Assembly (NCBI GenBank): GCA_963795835.1
Contig: CAWCJC010000011.1
Coordinates: forward strand, 1-64,000
From: JALYXI01 sp963795835
Lineage (GTDB): Bacteria > Acidobacteriota > Terriglobia > Bryobacterales > Bryobacteraceae
DNA length: 64,000 nt
Direction: 5' to 3'
Part shown: positions 27,101 through 35,893 of the stretch, piece by piece
How the letters are laid out: every line of letters starts with the position of its first letter
How positions within the stretch are numbered: the stretch's first letter is position 1
Program-made: the position numbers and the translations under genes
Notes under the pieces: model-generated
Databases searched by the model: none
Told to the model about the DNA's origin: nothing
What the model saw: the letters and a program-made list of their open reading frames with translations, nothing else

Positions 27101-27383
27101 TGACGCCGACGGTAACCTGAATGGCGCGCTCGCGGAAACCTTCGTACCGCACGGTGATGGAGTATTGGCCGGGCTGGAGAGGGAGCGAGTTATATTCGCC
27201 GCTGCCCGACGTGACGACGTCGCGGGTCACGTTGGTGGACAGACTGCGGATTTCCACTTTGGCGCCGGGAACGGGGGCCTTCCGCGGGTCGGTGATTAGG
27301 CCATCGATGGAGCCTAATTCGAACTGGGCCAGCGCGGTGGCGGAAGTAAGAAGCAACAGGAGAGAGAAGCGGACGACCCACAT
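24180..27383 (-). CDS. Oar-like TonB-dependent receptor with carboxypeptidase-regulatory domain
   Basis: From ATG 27383 the product is 1067 residues with signal peptide WVVRFSLLLLLTSATALAQ. An N-terminal carboxypeptidase-regulatory-like domain (GSIDGLITDPRKAPVPGAKV through GQYSITVRYEGFRE) is followed by a plug domain (PLNTRNFTQLVQLAPGVLTG, NGAPVEDVTYLIDGINSVD) and a long outer-membrane beta barrel ending in an aromatic C-terminus (IQLALKIYF). This is the acidobacterial Oar/TonB-receptor type, probably for uptake of large or complex substrates; the ligand is unknown. It follows a small cytochrome c gene by 26 bases on the same strand. Confidence 0.93.
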   Translation of the reverse strand: MWVVRFSLLLLLTSATALAQFELGSIDGLITDPRKAPVPGAKVEIRSLSTNVTRDVVTSGSGEYNSLPLQPGQYSITVRYEGFRERAIQVTVGVSQRVQADLTLELGSVSDQVSVSGAAPVIETASSEIGQVRDAKEIVDLPLNTRNFTQLVQLAPGVLTGVGGASGSLGYTSGRGTNGAVINGAPVEDVTYLIDGINSVDTDAGVLIFFPPVDSIYEFKVQTSSAPAAYGGGQGIINVTYKSGTNDLHATLYEFLRNSAFDAKNFFDSPTNPIPPFKLNQFGGNLGAPIVIPHLFNGRDKLFFFGDYEGKRVRQAQTYLSSIPIAAFRTGDFSSLPNIKILDPRTAARPQFPNNIIPPSLIDPTAARLIALYPSPNLPGLINNFLYNPVQTNQVDQFDLRADYRTTNAAIFLRYSYETADTFNPGNLPEPAVGAGPGRPGRVLIPSHQAVFGYGRSLGANKYYELRVGYSRLNQAIIDSDTKFPTLAEDLGIPNANGHGAAPGLSTTSITGYTGLGDGAGSLQKVNNNWEIDQAFSIVRGRHELKAGFDYLSRRFAFFSPSAPAGSFSFSGVYTGYGLADFLLGRPITSRLDVSKFFSLQRFYYSAYLQDNWRVNSRLTINMGLRNDSITAWKERHNRLASFVPLNGGTLVPVGTAPFTGDSVLSGRPLQLGPRLGFAYTATPKTVIRAGGGIFYSFKTVTSGNSLAKNAPFSGTLVTTNDAANFNGALPISSGFPASRPDLYPIAGSGFYYWPQDSKTSTMYEWNFNVQQELTHNMAVSVAYVGGKGTYVDVVGLNINQAIPGPGSVVSRRPYPNLSDAAGVVPWGNSSYNSLQTTFQRRLGSYRFSGAWTWAHSIDDTSGESSNSPIQNSYNLAAQRGNSTFDVRHKLTFSGTYEFPKFLSNTPKPINWITGGWQLNHIVTLQTGLPFTPVMQTSNLNTGTGTQFPNRIGSGILPSSQRSINLWFDPTAFAAPPPYTFGNSGRNILYGPGTKQLDLSLFKQFPFMEKRRVEFRAEAFNALNTPQFNNPNASIGFSGVGKITSAGSPTVFQRTSRQIQLALKIYF

Positions 27384-27409
27384 TGGCGGGAGTCTATCAC
27401 AGCGGCGCG

Positions 27410-27724
27410 TTACTGACGTGCGCCTTCGGCGATCCACCGGCGTATGCGTAGGATCTGCGTTGGAGCAAGAGGTGGGCGGTGAAGGGGCATGCGATGTTCC
27501 TTTCCCCGGCGGCCTTCGATGAAATGAACTAGGACGCTGGCGTCCGGCTTCCCGGGCACAACGTCGTCGCCGATGTTTCCGCCGAGGCGGAGCGTGCGAT
27601 AGGTACGCAGGTCCAGGCCGTTGCTCGAAATACCGTCCCTGCCGTGGCAGTATACGCAGCGTTGCCGAAGGAGTGGAGCGATGTCCCGCGTGAACGTAAG
27701 CGTAAGCAGAGCGGAGAGCGCCAT
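27410..27724 (-). CDS. Small c-type cytochrome
   Basis: From ATG 27724 the product is 104 residues, with a short hydrophobic start (ALSALLTLTFTRDIAPLL). The haem site CVYCH sits in RQRCVYCHGRDGISSNGLDL. Downstream are PGKPDASVLVHFIEGR and a Met in EHRMPLHRPPLAPTQ, with RIRRWIAEGA closing, the pattern of planctomycete-type cytochrome c domains. Such domains are usually attached to larger DUF1549/DUF1553 or oxidase proteins; here it stands alone. It is divergent from the beta-propeller gene with 18 bases between start codons, and upstream of the TonB receptor. Confidence 0.8.
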   Translation of the reverse strand: MALSALLTLTFTRDIAPLLRQRCVYCHGRDGISSNGLDLRTYRTLRLGGNIGDDVVPGKPDASVLVHFIEGRRGKEHRMPLHRPPLAPTQILRIRRWIAEGARQ

Positions 27725-27742
27725 TTGATATACTCCGCTGAA

Positions 27743-28822
27743 ATGCTTCGCCATGTTGCCATCCTAAGCGCGGCGGCCGTGATGTTGTTGAGTGCCACCG
27801 AGCGCCGCCTTTACGTTACCGATAAAACCGGGATCAGTGTCTACGATATCGATAACGGCCACAAGTTCCTGCGCAAGATCGAGATTCCGGATTCCGGGGA
27901 TTACAAAGGCATTGCTGCCAGCGTGCCGCTGGGAAAACTGTATGTTACGTCCTACAAGAAGGATGAACTGATTTGCCTGGACTTGAAGACCGATGCCGTA
28001 CTGTGGCGGAAGAACGATCTGGGTAAGTATGCCGACAGCATGATGCTGACGCCAGACGGCAAGACGATGTATTTGCCGTTTCGCGATGAAATTTTCTGGC
28101 GTGTTTTGAACGCGAACGACGGGTCGGTTCTGGCGACCATCAACACGGAGCGTGGAAAGCAGTACACGGTGGACCCAATTGCGAATATCGGGCCGCATAA
28201 CACGTGGATCAATCCGAACGATAAGCGGGTCTACATGGAGGTGCTGACGGTTCCGTATCTATATATTGCGGATCGCGCGACGAATAAAGTGATCGGCAAG
28301 GTGGGGCCATTCAGTTCCGGACTCCGGCCTTTTGCGGTTACCGCAGATGACAAGTACGTGTACGCGAATGTGGACCGGCTGCTGGGGTTTGAGGTGGGCG
28401 AGGCGAAACCGGGCGGGAAAATGCTGTATCGCGTGGAAGCGCATACGCCGCCTGAGCGCTTGCAGCAGATTCCGAAACCGCCGGCGCACAAGCCGCATAG
28501 CACACCGAGCCATGGGATTAACCTAACGCCGAACCAGAAGGAAGTCTGGATGGTGGATGGCGTGTACGGCTATGTCTATGTTTATGACGTGACCCAGATG
28601 CCTCCGAAGCAGACGGCGAGCATCGCGATTTTTCGCGATCCGAAGGAGCAGCCGCATCCGGGGTGGATCACGTTTAGTATCGATGGGCGTTATGCGTACC
28701 CGGATGGAGGGGCCGTGATCGATACGGCGACGAAGAAGGTGGCTGCCTGGATCCCGACCAGTGAAAAGCTGATCGAGGTGGATTTCGAGAACGGCAAGGC
28801 TTCACAGGCCGGGCATCGCTAA
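27743..28822 (+). CDS. YncE-like beta-propeller secreted protein
   Basis: From ATG 27743 the product is 359 residues: signal peptide (LRHVAILSAAAVMLLSATE) and a propeller of YVTN-type blades (RRLYVTDKTGISVYDIDNG, GKLYVTSYKKDELICLDL, DSMMLTPDGKTMYLPFRD, KRVYMEVLTVPYLYIADRA and YVYVYDVTQMP). YncE-like proteins are periplasmic and often bind DNA or quinone/redox partners; the role here is unknown. The divergent cytochrome c makes a redox link plausible. A TGATATACT box (27726-27734) lies just upstream of the start. It converges on the SAM hydrolase gene with a 12-base gap. Confidence 0.8.
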   Translation: MLRHVAILSAAAVMLLSATERRLYVTDKTGISVYDIDNGHKFLRKIEIPDSGDYKGIAASVPLGKLYVTSYKKDELICLDLKTDAVLWRKNDLGKYADSMMLTPDGKTMYLPFRDEIFWRVLNANDGSVLATINTERGKQYTVDPIANIGPHNTWINPNDKRVYMEVLTVPYLYIADRATNKVIGKVGPFSSGLRPFAVTADDKYVYANVDRLLGFEVGEAKPGGKMLYRVEAHTPPERLQQIPKPPAHKPHSTPSHGINLTPNQKEVWMVDGVYGYVYVYDVTQMPPKQTASIAIFRDPKEQPHPGWITFSIDGRYAYPDGGAVIDTATKKVAAWIPTSEKLIEVDFENGKASQAGHR

Positions 28823-28834
28823 AGATCAGGACAG

Positions 28835-29635
28835 TTACAACAATCGGAGTTCAATAGGCGCGCCCACGCCGCAGCCGAGGATTTTAGCCGCGCTTGTTTG
28901 AGAGGCAGCGATTTCGAAGTAGCCGGAGCTGCCTTCGATAAGAAAGACTTTGCCCGGTTCGGCTTCCGCGTAGTTGTGTTCCAGTTTTTCTATTGCCTGC
29001 AGTCCTGCCAGGACTTCGAAGTTTTGCTCGTAAACACGCGCGAACTCGGCGGCGCGGAAATTGGTGATCAGGTTTCCGAATCGATCGATTTTGAGTACTG
29101 CTCCCGTCCAGCCGCGTCTGGCTGTACGGACTGGTTTCTCGAGTGGAAGTCTTAAGTGATCTTCGATGAGCGGACCGGTTTCGGCGGGCGGAACGCCTCC
29201 CGCTACGTGGCCCGCTACCGGAGCGAAGATGTCGCGGCCGTGGAACGTCTGGCTGACCGGGTGGCGGAACAAGCGCTCATTCACGATGTGGCGGACCGCT
29301 GTTTCCTCCTGGTCGAAGACAAGTGAGAGCACTCCGTTATCGGGTGCGATAAAGATATGTCCACAGGCTTCGGCGAGGATGGGGCGGCGATTGCTGCCTA
29401 CTCCAGGATCGACGACAACGACATGCACCGTGCCTTCGGGGAAGTAGCGCCACGATTGCGCGATCAGGAACGCGCCTTCCAGAATGTCGAAGGGCGTTAC
29501 CTCATGCGTGATGTCAATGACGTGCGCCTGGCGGCAGGCGCTGAGCACGCTGCCTTTCAGGACGCCGGCGAAATGGTCGCGCAGGCCGAAATCCGTCAGA
29601 AGGGTGACAACGGGGATTACCGCGGGAAAGTCCAC
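28835..29635 (-). CDS. SAM hydroxide adenosyltransferase (DUF62)
   Basis: A 266-residue DUF62 protein that hydrolyses S-adenosylmethionine to adenosine and methionine; the fluorinase/chlorinase family shares the fold. Seen: VTLLTDFGLRDHFAGVLKG, IDITHEVTPFDILEGAFLI, VHVVVVDPGVGSNRRPI, IFIAPDNGVLSLVF, FHGRDIFAPVAGHVAGG and DRFGNLITNF. The Asp and Arg-Asp of the hydroxide triad are present (DFG...RD). The 23-residue insertion loop that marks fluorinases is not evident, so a hydrolase is more likely. Divergent from the cysteine desulfurase gene with 21 bases between starts. Confidence 0.9.
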   Translation of the reverse strand: MDFPAVIPVVTLLTDFGLRDHFAGVLKGSVLSACRQAHVIDITHEVTPFDILEGAFLIAQSWRYFPEGTVHVVVVDPGVGSNRRPILAEACGHIFIAPDNGVLSLVFDQEETAVRHIVNERLFRHPVSQTFHGRDIFAPVAGHVAGGVPPAETGPLIEDHLRLPLEKPVRTARRGWTGAVLKIDRFGNLITNFRAAEFARVYEQNFEVLAGLQAIEKLEHNYAEAEPGKVFLIEGSSGYFEIAASQTSAAKILGCGVGAPIELRLL

Positions 29636-29656
29636 CTTACAAAGCTAAACTGAAAG

Positions 29657-30799
29657 TTGGCCCCGCACCACTATTTCGATTACAACGCGACTGCGCCTTT
29701 GACCGCGCCGGTGCGTACTGCCTATTTCGAGGCACTGGAGGAGAACTTCGGAAACGCCTCCAGCATCCATCGCGTGGGGCAATTGGCGAAGCAGCGCTTA
29801 GAGAATGCCCGGCGGCGGGTGGCGGCGAAAATCGGGGCGAATCCAAAAGAGATCATTTTCGTGAGCGGCGGTACCGAGGCCGATAATCTCGCGCTCCGTG
29901 GGGTTCTTCAGGCCGGCGACCACCTGGTGATCAGCGCCATTGAGCATCCGGCGATCTTGGCCACGGCAGCTTCTTTAAAAGCCAAGGGAGTTGCGGTGAC
30001 GATTGTGCGCGAATGTGCCGGTTCCCGAGTTTCACCCCTGCAGATTCGGGCGGCGATTCGGCCTGACACAAAACTTATCTCGGTAATGCACGCCAACAAC
30101 GAAACAGGGACGATTCAGGAAATCGAAGAGATTGCGGGGATTGCGCGGGAGGCCGGCGTTCTGCTGCACTCGGATGGTGTCCAGACGTTTGGAAAGATCC
30201 CTGTTGACGTGAATCGTCTCGGCGTCCACATGTACAGCATCTCGGGCCATAAGATCGGCGGGCCGAAGGGCATTGGGGCGCTTTATGTGAAGAAGGGAAC
30301 GCCGCTGAGCGCAATTTCTTTTGGCGGGCATCATGAAGGGGACCGGCGGCCGGGGACGGAGAATGTCGCAGGGGCCGTTGCTTTGGCGGTTGCGGGCGAG
30401 ACCGCGGATTGGTCCGGAGTTGGCGCGCTTCGGGACAAATTGGAACGGGAGATCCTCAAAAACATTCCGGCGGCTCATGTGAATGGAGCCGGGCCGCGTA
30501 TCCCGAACACCACCAACATCCGCTTCGACGCAATTGAAGGTGAAGCTCTGCTAATTTCACTCGACCTGCGCGGATTCGCGGTCTCAAGCGGCGCGGCGTG
30601 TTCGAGCGGGGCGACCGAACCCTCGCATGTTCTGACCGCCATCGGGCTTTCAGAGAAGGACGCGCGCAGTTCCATCCGATTTTCGCTTGGGCCGGAGAAC
30701 ACGGAGAGCGAAGTAGATGGGCTGATCGCTGCCGTGGCGGATTCCTGCGCGCACCTGCGCCGGATTTCAACGGAGCCGCATCGAATGACATATGCCTGA
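29657..30799 (+). CDS. Cysteine desulfurase (IscS/NifS type)
   Basis: A 380-residue PLP enzyme that takes sulfur from cysteine as an enzyme persulfide. Seen: YFDYNATAPLTAPVR at the start, FVSGGTEADNLALRG, VMHANNETGTIQEI, the PLP Lys in YSISGHKIGGPKG and the catalytic Cys in SSGAACSSGATEPSHVL. It starts at TTG 29657. Its last eight bases overlap mnmA, which uses the sulfur for tRNA 2-thiolation, so this desulfurase is probably the dedicated donor for MnmA. Confidence 0.93.
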   Translation: MAPHHYFDYNATAPLTAPVRTAYFEALEENFGNASSIHRVGQLAKQRLENARRRVAAKIGANPKEIIFVSGGTEADNLALRGVLQAGDHLVISAIEHPAILATAASLKAKGVAVTIVRECAGSRVSPLQIRAAIRPDTKLISVMHANNETGTIQEIEEIAGIAREAGVLLHSDGVQTFGKIPVDVNRLGVHMYSISGHKIGGPKGIGALYVKKGTPLSAISFGGHHEGDRRPGTENVAGAVALAVAGETADWSGVGALRDKLEREILKNIPAAHVNGAGPRIPNTTNIRFDAIEGEALLISLDLRGFAVSSGAACSSGATEPSHVLTAIGLSEKDARSSIRFSLGPENTESEVDGLIAAVADSCAHLRRISTEPHRMTYA

Positions 30800-31893
30800 G
30801 ACTCCGATCGTTGTAGCCATGTCGGGTGGGCTCGACAGCTCCGCGGTCGCCGCGATGCTGGTGCGCGACGGGCGCAAGGTCGTCGGGATGACGATGCAGC
30901 TTTGGAACCAGCGGCGCCTGCCGGAACTCGCTTCCGAAAAGACGACGGGGCGGTGTTGCTCCCTTGACGACGTTTACGATGCCAGGCACGTGGCGGAGCA
31001 GATCGGGATTCCGTATTACGTGGTGAATTTCGAGCGGCAGTTCGAAGAGCATGTGGTGGTTCCGTTCGTTTCGGAATATCTGGCGGGGCGGACGCCCATT
31101 CCCTGCACGCTCTGCAACAACTTCATTAAGTTCGATCAGTTTCTGGCTATGGCGGATACCGTGGGCGCGGAGCATGTCGCGACCGGGCACTATGCGCGCA
31201 TCACGCGCAACCAGGAGGATGGGCGGTTTGAGATGCGGACCGCGTTCGACAGCACAAAAGACCAGACTTACTTTCTGTTTGGCCTGACGCAGGCGCAGTT
31301 GGCCCGTACCCTGTTTCCGCTGGGCGAAAAGAAGAAAGCCGAAGTGCGGGAAATGGCCCGAAGCTTGCATCTCGCCGTGGCGGAGAAGCCGGAAAGCTAC
31401 GAAATTTGCTTTGTGCCGAACAACGATTACGCGGCGTTTCTGGACGCGTACCTGGCGGAGAAGGGGTCGGCGGCTCCGGAGGCGAAGGGGCAAATTGTGT
31501 CGGCTGCGGGCGACACGCTGGGAACGCATGAGGGTGTGCATCGGTTCACGGTGGGGCAGCGTAAGGGTTTGGGGATCGCAACCGGTGAACCGCTTTACGT
31601 GATCTCGACCGATCCGGCGAGCCAGCAGGTGACAGTGGGCGCGAGCGAAGCGCTGCTGCGTTCGAAGCTGTTGACGCGGGAGGTGAACTGGGTGTCGATT
31701 CCCGCCATCGTAGCGCCGCGCCGCGCGCAGGTTCGGATTCGGCATCGGCATCGGGCGGCGGAGGCGACGCTGTATCCGGTTGCGGAAGGTGTATGAGGTG
31801 AGGTTCGACGAGCCGCAGCGCGCGGTGACGCCGGGGCAGGCGGCTGTGTTTTACGACGGCGATTTGGTGTTGGGTGGCGGCTGGATCGCGTAA
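30792..31893 (+). CDS. mnmA: tRNA-specific 2-thiouridylase, one apparent frameshift
   Basis: MnmA thiolates U34 of tRNA-Lys, -Glu and -Gln. The corrected protein is 366 residues: PP-loop VVAMSGGLDSSAVAAML, TGHYARI, DQTYFLFGLTQAQ, the catalytic Cys pair of the family (PCTLCNNFIKFD and ESYEICFVPNNDY), and the barrel domain with VGQRKGLGIATGEPLYV. The first frame stops at 31796. One base removed from the GG at 31788-31789 gives EVYEVRFDEPQRAVTPGQAA and the normal end at 31893. The acyltransferase start at 31874 overlaps this true end by 20 bases, which supports the correction. Confidence 0.93.
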
Positions 31894-32785
31894 ACCCAAA
31901 GCGGCCGTAGTTCTGGAGTATTTGCTGGCTCGCGGAGTGGTGGCGACCTTGCAATACTCGCCGCGCGGCATGGCGGACAGGTTAGGGTTCCTCTACGCGA
32001 AACTTTTGGACTTGGCGGTTCCCCGGCTGCGGCGTGTGGCGATGCGCAACCTGGAGATGGCGATGCCCGGGCAGGCGTCCCGCGAAACCGTGGACGAGGT
32101 CTATCGCTCTATCGGGAGGCTGCTTGTGGCCTTCGCGCGCTTCCCTTCCATCGCCAAACACAACGTCGGCGATTGGATTCGCTATGAAGGTTTCGAACAC
32201 TTTACGAATGCATTGGCGAGAGGGCGTGGCGTCCTATTTGCCACCGGGCACCTGGGCAATTGGGAGATCAGCGCGTTCACGCACGCCCTGATGGCGCAGC
32301 CGATGCACGTGGTGGTGCGGCCACTCGACAATCCGCTGATCGACCGTTTCGTGGAGCGGCGCAGGTCGTTATCCGGTAACACGCTGATCGGCAAACGGGA
32401 GTTCGCGCGGCCCATCTTGAAAGCGCTTCGCGAGAATCAGGCCGTGGGGATTCTGGTGGATCAGAACGCGGGTGCGGATACAGGCGTGTTCGTGCCATTT
32501 TTCGGTATCCTGGCGTGCGCGAATGTCGGCTTTGCGAAGCTGGCAGCGCATTCGGGCGCGGCAGTGATTCCGGGGTTCGCCGTGTGGAGCGAGGCGGAGC
32601 GACGGTATATTTTGCGCTTCTATCCCGAAGTTCCGATTACGGGCGACGCGGCGCGGGACACCGCCAGCGTGCAACGCGCAATGGAAGCAGCGGTGGCAGA
32701 ATATCCCGGACAGTGGCTATGGATTCACAGGCGGTGGAAGACGCGTCCACAGGGCGAGGGTTCCCGTTACAATGGCGTTGACTGA
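31874..32785 (+). CDS. Lysophospholipid/lipid A acyltransferase (LpxL/HtrB-like)
   Basis: A 303-residue inner-membrane acyltransferase starting at GTG 31874. The catalytic HX4E motif is ATGHLGNWEISAF, followed by VVVRPLDNPLIDRFVERRR, GILVDQNAGADTGVFVPFFG and a C-terminal QWLWIHRRWKTRP. These are the hallmarks of the HtrB/LpxL family, which adds secondary acyl chains to lipid A or makes acylated ornithine/phospholipids. No other lipid A genes are near. It overlaps mnmA by 20 bases. Confidence 0.9.
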   Translation: MAAGSRKPKAAVVLEYLLARGVVATLQYSPRGMADRLGFLYAKLLDLAVPRLRRVAMRNLEMAMPGQASRETVDEVYRSIGRLLVAFARFPSIAKHNVGDWIRYEGFEHFTNALARGRGVLFATGHLGNWEISAFTHALMAQPMHVVVRPLDNPLIDRFVERRRSLSGNTLIGKREFARPILKALRENQAVGILVDQNAGADTGVFVPFFGILACANVGFAKLAAHSGAAVIPGFAVWSEAERRYILRFYPEVPITGDAARDTASVQRAMEAAVAEYPGQWLWIHRRWKTRPQGEGSRYNGVD

Positions 32786-32799
32786 ATGAACTTCTTACG

Positions 32800-34629
32800 A
32801 TGAAAAAGCCGCGCTCCCCCGTTGCGAGTTACGCAATTGTGTCCGGCCTGATTGCGTGGGCGCTTGTAACGTCGCTGATCCTCAAGAAAATTATCGAGCC
32901 AAATTTCTTTCTGCCCTTCATTACGGTGACGCTGGTTTCGTCCTGGTTTTTCGGACGCAATGCAGGGTTACTGGCCACCGCCCTGAGCACGGCGGTGATC
33001 GATTACTTCTTCGTGCCCATGTTTGGCTGGACGGACGCGGCGAAGGTGCTGACTTTTGTTCTTACCGCGCTGTTGGTGACGTTTCTTGTGGACGAGTTGC
33101 GCTATAGCAAGGTGCGGCTCACCGCTACGCTGACCAGCATCGCGGACGCCGTTTTGGTGACAGACTCGACGGGGCGCGTGACGTTTCTCAACCCGGTAGC
33201 GGAAGCGATGACCGGCTACCCCATGGAGGAGGCGCGGAACCGGCCGTTGCCCGCGGTCCTAAACCTCAAGGACGAGCTGACGGGCGAAATGGTAGAAGGG
33301 CCTTTACGCCGCGTTCTCACCGACAGCGGGCCGCCGCAAAGTACCGCTCACAAGACGATGACTTCGCGCCATGGCCACACCATGTCCGTAGAGGAGAGCG
33401 CGGCGCCCATCCGGGACCAGGACGGCAAAGTTTCCGGAGCGATTTTCGTACTGCGCGATATCACAGCCCGAAGACAACAGCAGGACCAGGTGGCGCAATC
33501 GCAGAAGATGATTGCGGTGGGGCGGCTGGCGGCGGGGGTGGCTGGAGATTTCAATAATCTTCTGACCGTGATCACCGGCTATAGCGACATTATGCGGCTG
33601 GAGATGGCTGCTTCGAATCCCTTGCGCCGCTTCGCCGAGGAAATCTTCTCAGCGGCCGAACGCTCCGCCGGTCTTACTCGCCAATTGCTCGCCTTTACCC
33701 GCGGGCAGAATACGCAAGCCCACATGCTGGATTTGCCGCCTCTGCTGAACGGCATGGAGACGATGCTCAAGCGTCTGATGGGCGACAACATTACCGTTAC
33801 AGTGATGCCCGCGCCGGGGGTGGGCAAGATCAAAGCGGATGCGGCGCAGATGGAGCAGCTGATCGTAAACCTGGCAATGAACTCGCGCGATGCGATGCCG
33901 GGGGGCGGACAATTTGTCATCGAGGCGCTGAACACGGAAGTGAAGGCGGGTGAGCCGGGCAATCGAAGCGGCATGGCACCCGGCGAATACGTGATGCTGG
34001 TGGTGAGCGATACCGGAACCGGCATGGATGCCGAAACCAAGGCGCATGTCTTTGAGCCGTTCTTCACCACAAAGACTCACGGCAAGGGCAGCGGCCTTGG
34101 GCTTTCCATTGTCTATGGAATCGTGCAGCATGCCCAGGGGCACATCAACCTTTATTCAGAAGCCGGCAATGGCACGATTTTTGAGATTTTCTTTCCAAAG
34201 CAGAAAGAGGTTTCCAGCGAGGTTATACGCACGGCCCGGCCTCGCGGGCCACGCGGCACAGAAACTATTCTTGTGGCCGATGATGAAGACGGCGTGCGGA
34301 AACTGATTCACGCGGTTCTCGCGACTAGCGGCTATACCGTGCTGGAAACGCGGGACGGCAAGGAGGCCTTGGCGGTTTACGAAGCGAATTCGGAAAAGAT
34401 CGACATGGTGGTGACAGACGTCGTGATGCCGAATATGACCGGGATTGAGCTGGGCGATAAGCTTGCGGCCTTAAAGCCGAAGCTTAAGGTGCTGTATGTA
34501 TCGGGGTACCGCGATACGCCATCCGGGCCGCTTGAAGTGGAGCGCGAGAGGCAGTTCCTTCACAAGCCCTTTACGCCGGACGCCTTGTTAACGCGCGTTC
34601 GGGAAGTGCTGGATGCGCGGAGTTCTTAA
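32800..34629 (+). CDS. Hybrid histidine kinase-receiver protein with Gly in place of the H-box His
   Basis: A 609-residue protein: N-terminal TM helices (about 10-100, DUF4118/KdpD-like), PAS domain (about 105-225), a HisKA-type dimerisation helix, HATPase_c with NSRDAMPGGGQFVIE (N box), VSDTGTGMDAETKAHVFEPFF (G1/F box) and GKGSGLGLSIVYGIVQ (G2), and a C-terminal receiver (about 490-605) with phospho-Asp in VVTDVVMPNMTG and Lys in HKPFTPDALL. In the dimerisation helix the conserved H-D-F-N-N-L is GDFNNLL (codon GGA, residue 249), so the usual phosphorylation site is absent. The reading frame is otherwise intact. Overlaps the next gene by 17 bases. Confidence 0.9.
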   Translation: MKKPRSPVASYAIVSGLIAWALVTSLILKKIIEPNFFLPFITVTLVSSWFFGRNAGLLATALSTAVIDYFFVPMFGWTDAAKVLTFVLTALLVTFLVDELRYSKVRLTATLTSIADAVLVTDSTGRVTFLNPVAEAMTGYPMEEARNRPLPAVLNLKDELTGEMVEGPLRRVLTDSGPPQSTAHKTMTSRHGHTMSVEESAAPIRDQDGKVSGAIFVLRDITARRQQQDQVAQSQKMIAVGRLAAGVAGDFNNLLTVITGYSDIMRLEMAASNPLRRFAEEIFSAAERSAGLTRQLLAFTRGQNTQAHMLDLPPLLNGMETMLKRLMGDNITVTVMPAPGVGKIKADAAQMEQLIVNLAMNSRDAMPGGGQFVIEALNTEVKAGEPGNRSGMAPGEYVMLVVSDTGTGMDAETKAHVFEPFFTTKTHGKGSGLGLSIVYGIVQHAQGHINLYSEAGNGTIFEIFFPKQKEVSSEVIRTARPRGPRGTETILVADDEDGVRKLIHAVLATSGYTVLETRDGKEALAVYEANSEKIDMVVTDVVMPNMTGIELGDKLAALKPKLKVLYVSGYRDTPSGPLEVERERQFLHKPFTPDALLTRVREVLDARSS

Positions 34630-35893
34630 CGCGGAGGGTTATTTTGCGCTGGCGTGTCTGGTGATCTTGCTGGTGCGCGGAAGGTGGGGCGAGCCGGTCG
34701 ATTTAGGCTGGCGCGGACGTTGGTGGATGTTGCTGCTTGCGCCGCTTCCCTTTCTGCTGTACCTCTCCTTCCCGTTCCTGGCGGATGATTACGCGCACAT
34801 TCTCCATGCGCGCGCGTTGACTGCGGCGGGCGTGCCAGCCCTTTTTACCGTGCCCGCGGCGGACCATTTCTTTCGCCCTCTGGGTTATTTGTCCTATGCC
34901 GTGGATGCGCGGTGGGCTGGACTCTCGCCCGCTGCTTTGGCGTCTGAGCGGGCTGGCGCTGCATATGGTGAATACGCTGCTGGTATATCGGCTCTGCCGG
35001 GAGCTGCGGTTCCCTTCCCTGACCTCAGGAGCGGCGGCGATGCTGTTTGCGATACATGGATCGCGACCGGAAGCGGTGACCTGGGTTTCGGCGCGATTCG
35101 ACTTGCTGGCGGTGCTTTTCAGCCTGGGGGCGCTGATCTTCTGCTTACGCGGGAAGGTATGGATAGCGGCGCTTTGCCTTTTCGCGGCGGTGCTGAGCAA
35201 GGAGAGCGCCTTCGTTGTACCTCTGCTTGCGGTAGCGGTGCTCTGGTACGCGCGGCGGGAAGCGGTTCGGAATACCGCGCCGCTTGTTTGGAGTGGCGGC
35301 GCTTGTGTTTGTCTACCGGTGGGCGCTGCTGGGCGGGGTGGGCGGATATCGAAATGCCGTAAGCGGTGCGCCCACTGTATTCGATTTCAAGCTTACGTCC
35401 ACATTGCAGGCTTTGTTTCCGCGCTTCTGGGCGGCGATGCTGTTTCCGATTAATTGGAGCACGCGCTCCGAACTTCCTTCTGCTTCTGTTGGCAGCCGTT
35501 GCAGTGGCAAGCTGGCTTTCGCTTTTGAAAGGACACGCTCCCCGGCGTTCCTTGTTCCTGGGCATTGCTTTTGCATATATTTGCGCGCTGCCGGTCCATC
35601 AGTTCCTCTCGATCGGCGCGGATCTGGAGAAGTCCCGCGTTCTGTACTTCGCCTCGGTGGGGCTTGCGATTGTGTTTGCGGCAGCGATTCAGTCGCGCTG
35701 GATGTTGGTGCCAGCAATATGCATTCTGGTATTTCAATGCGCGGCGCTTGAACACAATCTGCGGATCTGGGAACGCGTCGGCTACCAAGCCCGTCAGGCG
35801 TGCGTAGCGGGCGCGCACGATCTTCCAAACGTCGTAGAGGGCGTTTACTTCTTGCACACCGGATACCCTGAATGCCTGAGCTTCCCGAAGTAG
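34613..35893 (+). CDS. Multi-spanning membrane glycosyltransferase-like protein, three apparent frameshifts
   Basis: The sequence reads in three successive frames, each one base further on, giving 425 residues after removing one base near 34928-34930 (CCC), about 35282-35285 and at about 35467. The protein begins with TM segments (LACLVILLVRGRW, WMLLLAPLPFLLYLSFPFLADD). It then has GSRPEAVTWVSARFDLLAVLF, like the HPxxVEAVAWxSxRxDLL motif of TMTC/ArnT-like O-glycosyltransferases, and many further hydrophobic helices. No TPR tail is present. It overlaps mutM by 22 bases and the hybrid kinase by 17. Function beyond the family is unknown. Confidence 0.65.

Noticed and set aside
30792..31893. Selenocysteine read-through at the in-frame TGA of mnmA, given selB nearby
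   Set aside because: The TGA at 31794-31796 is followed in frame by sequence that does not match MnmA, whereas a +1 shift gives the normal C-terminus. In the SurA-like gene the stop is TAA, so read-through does not apply.
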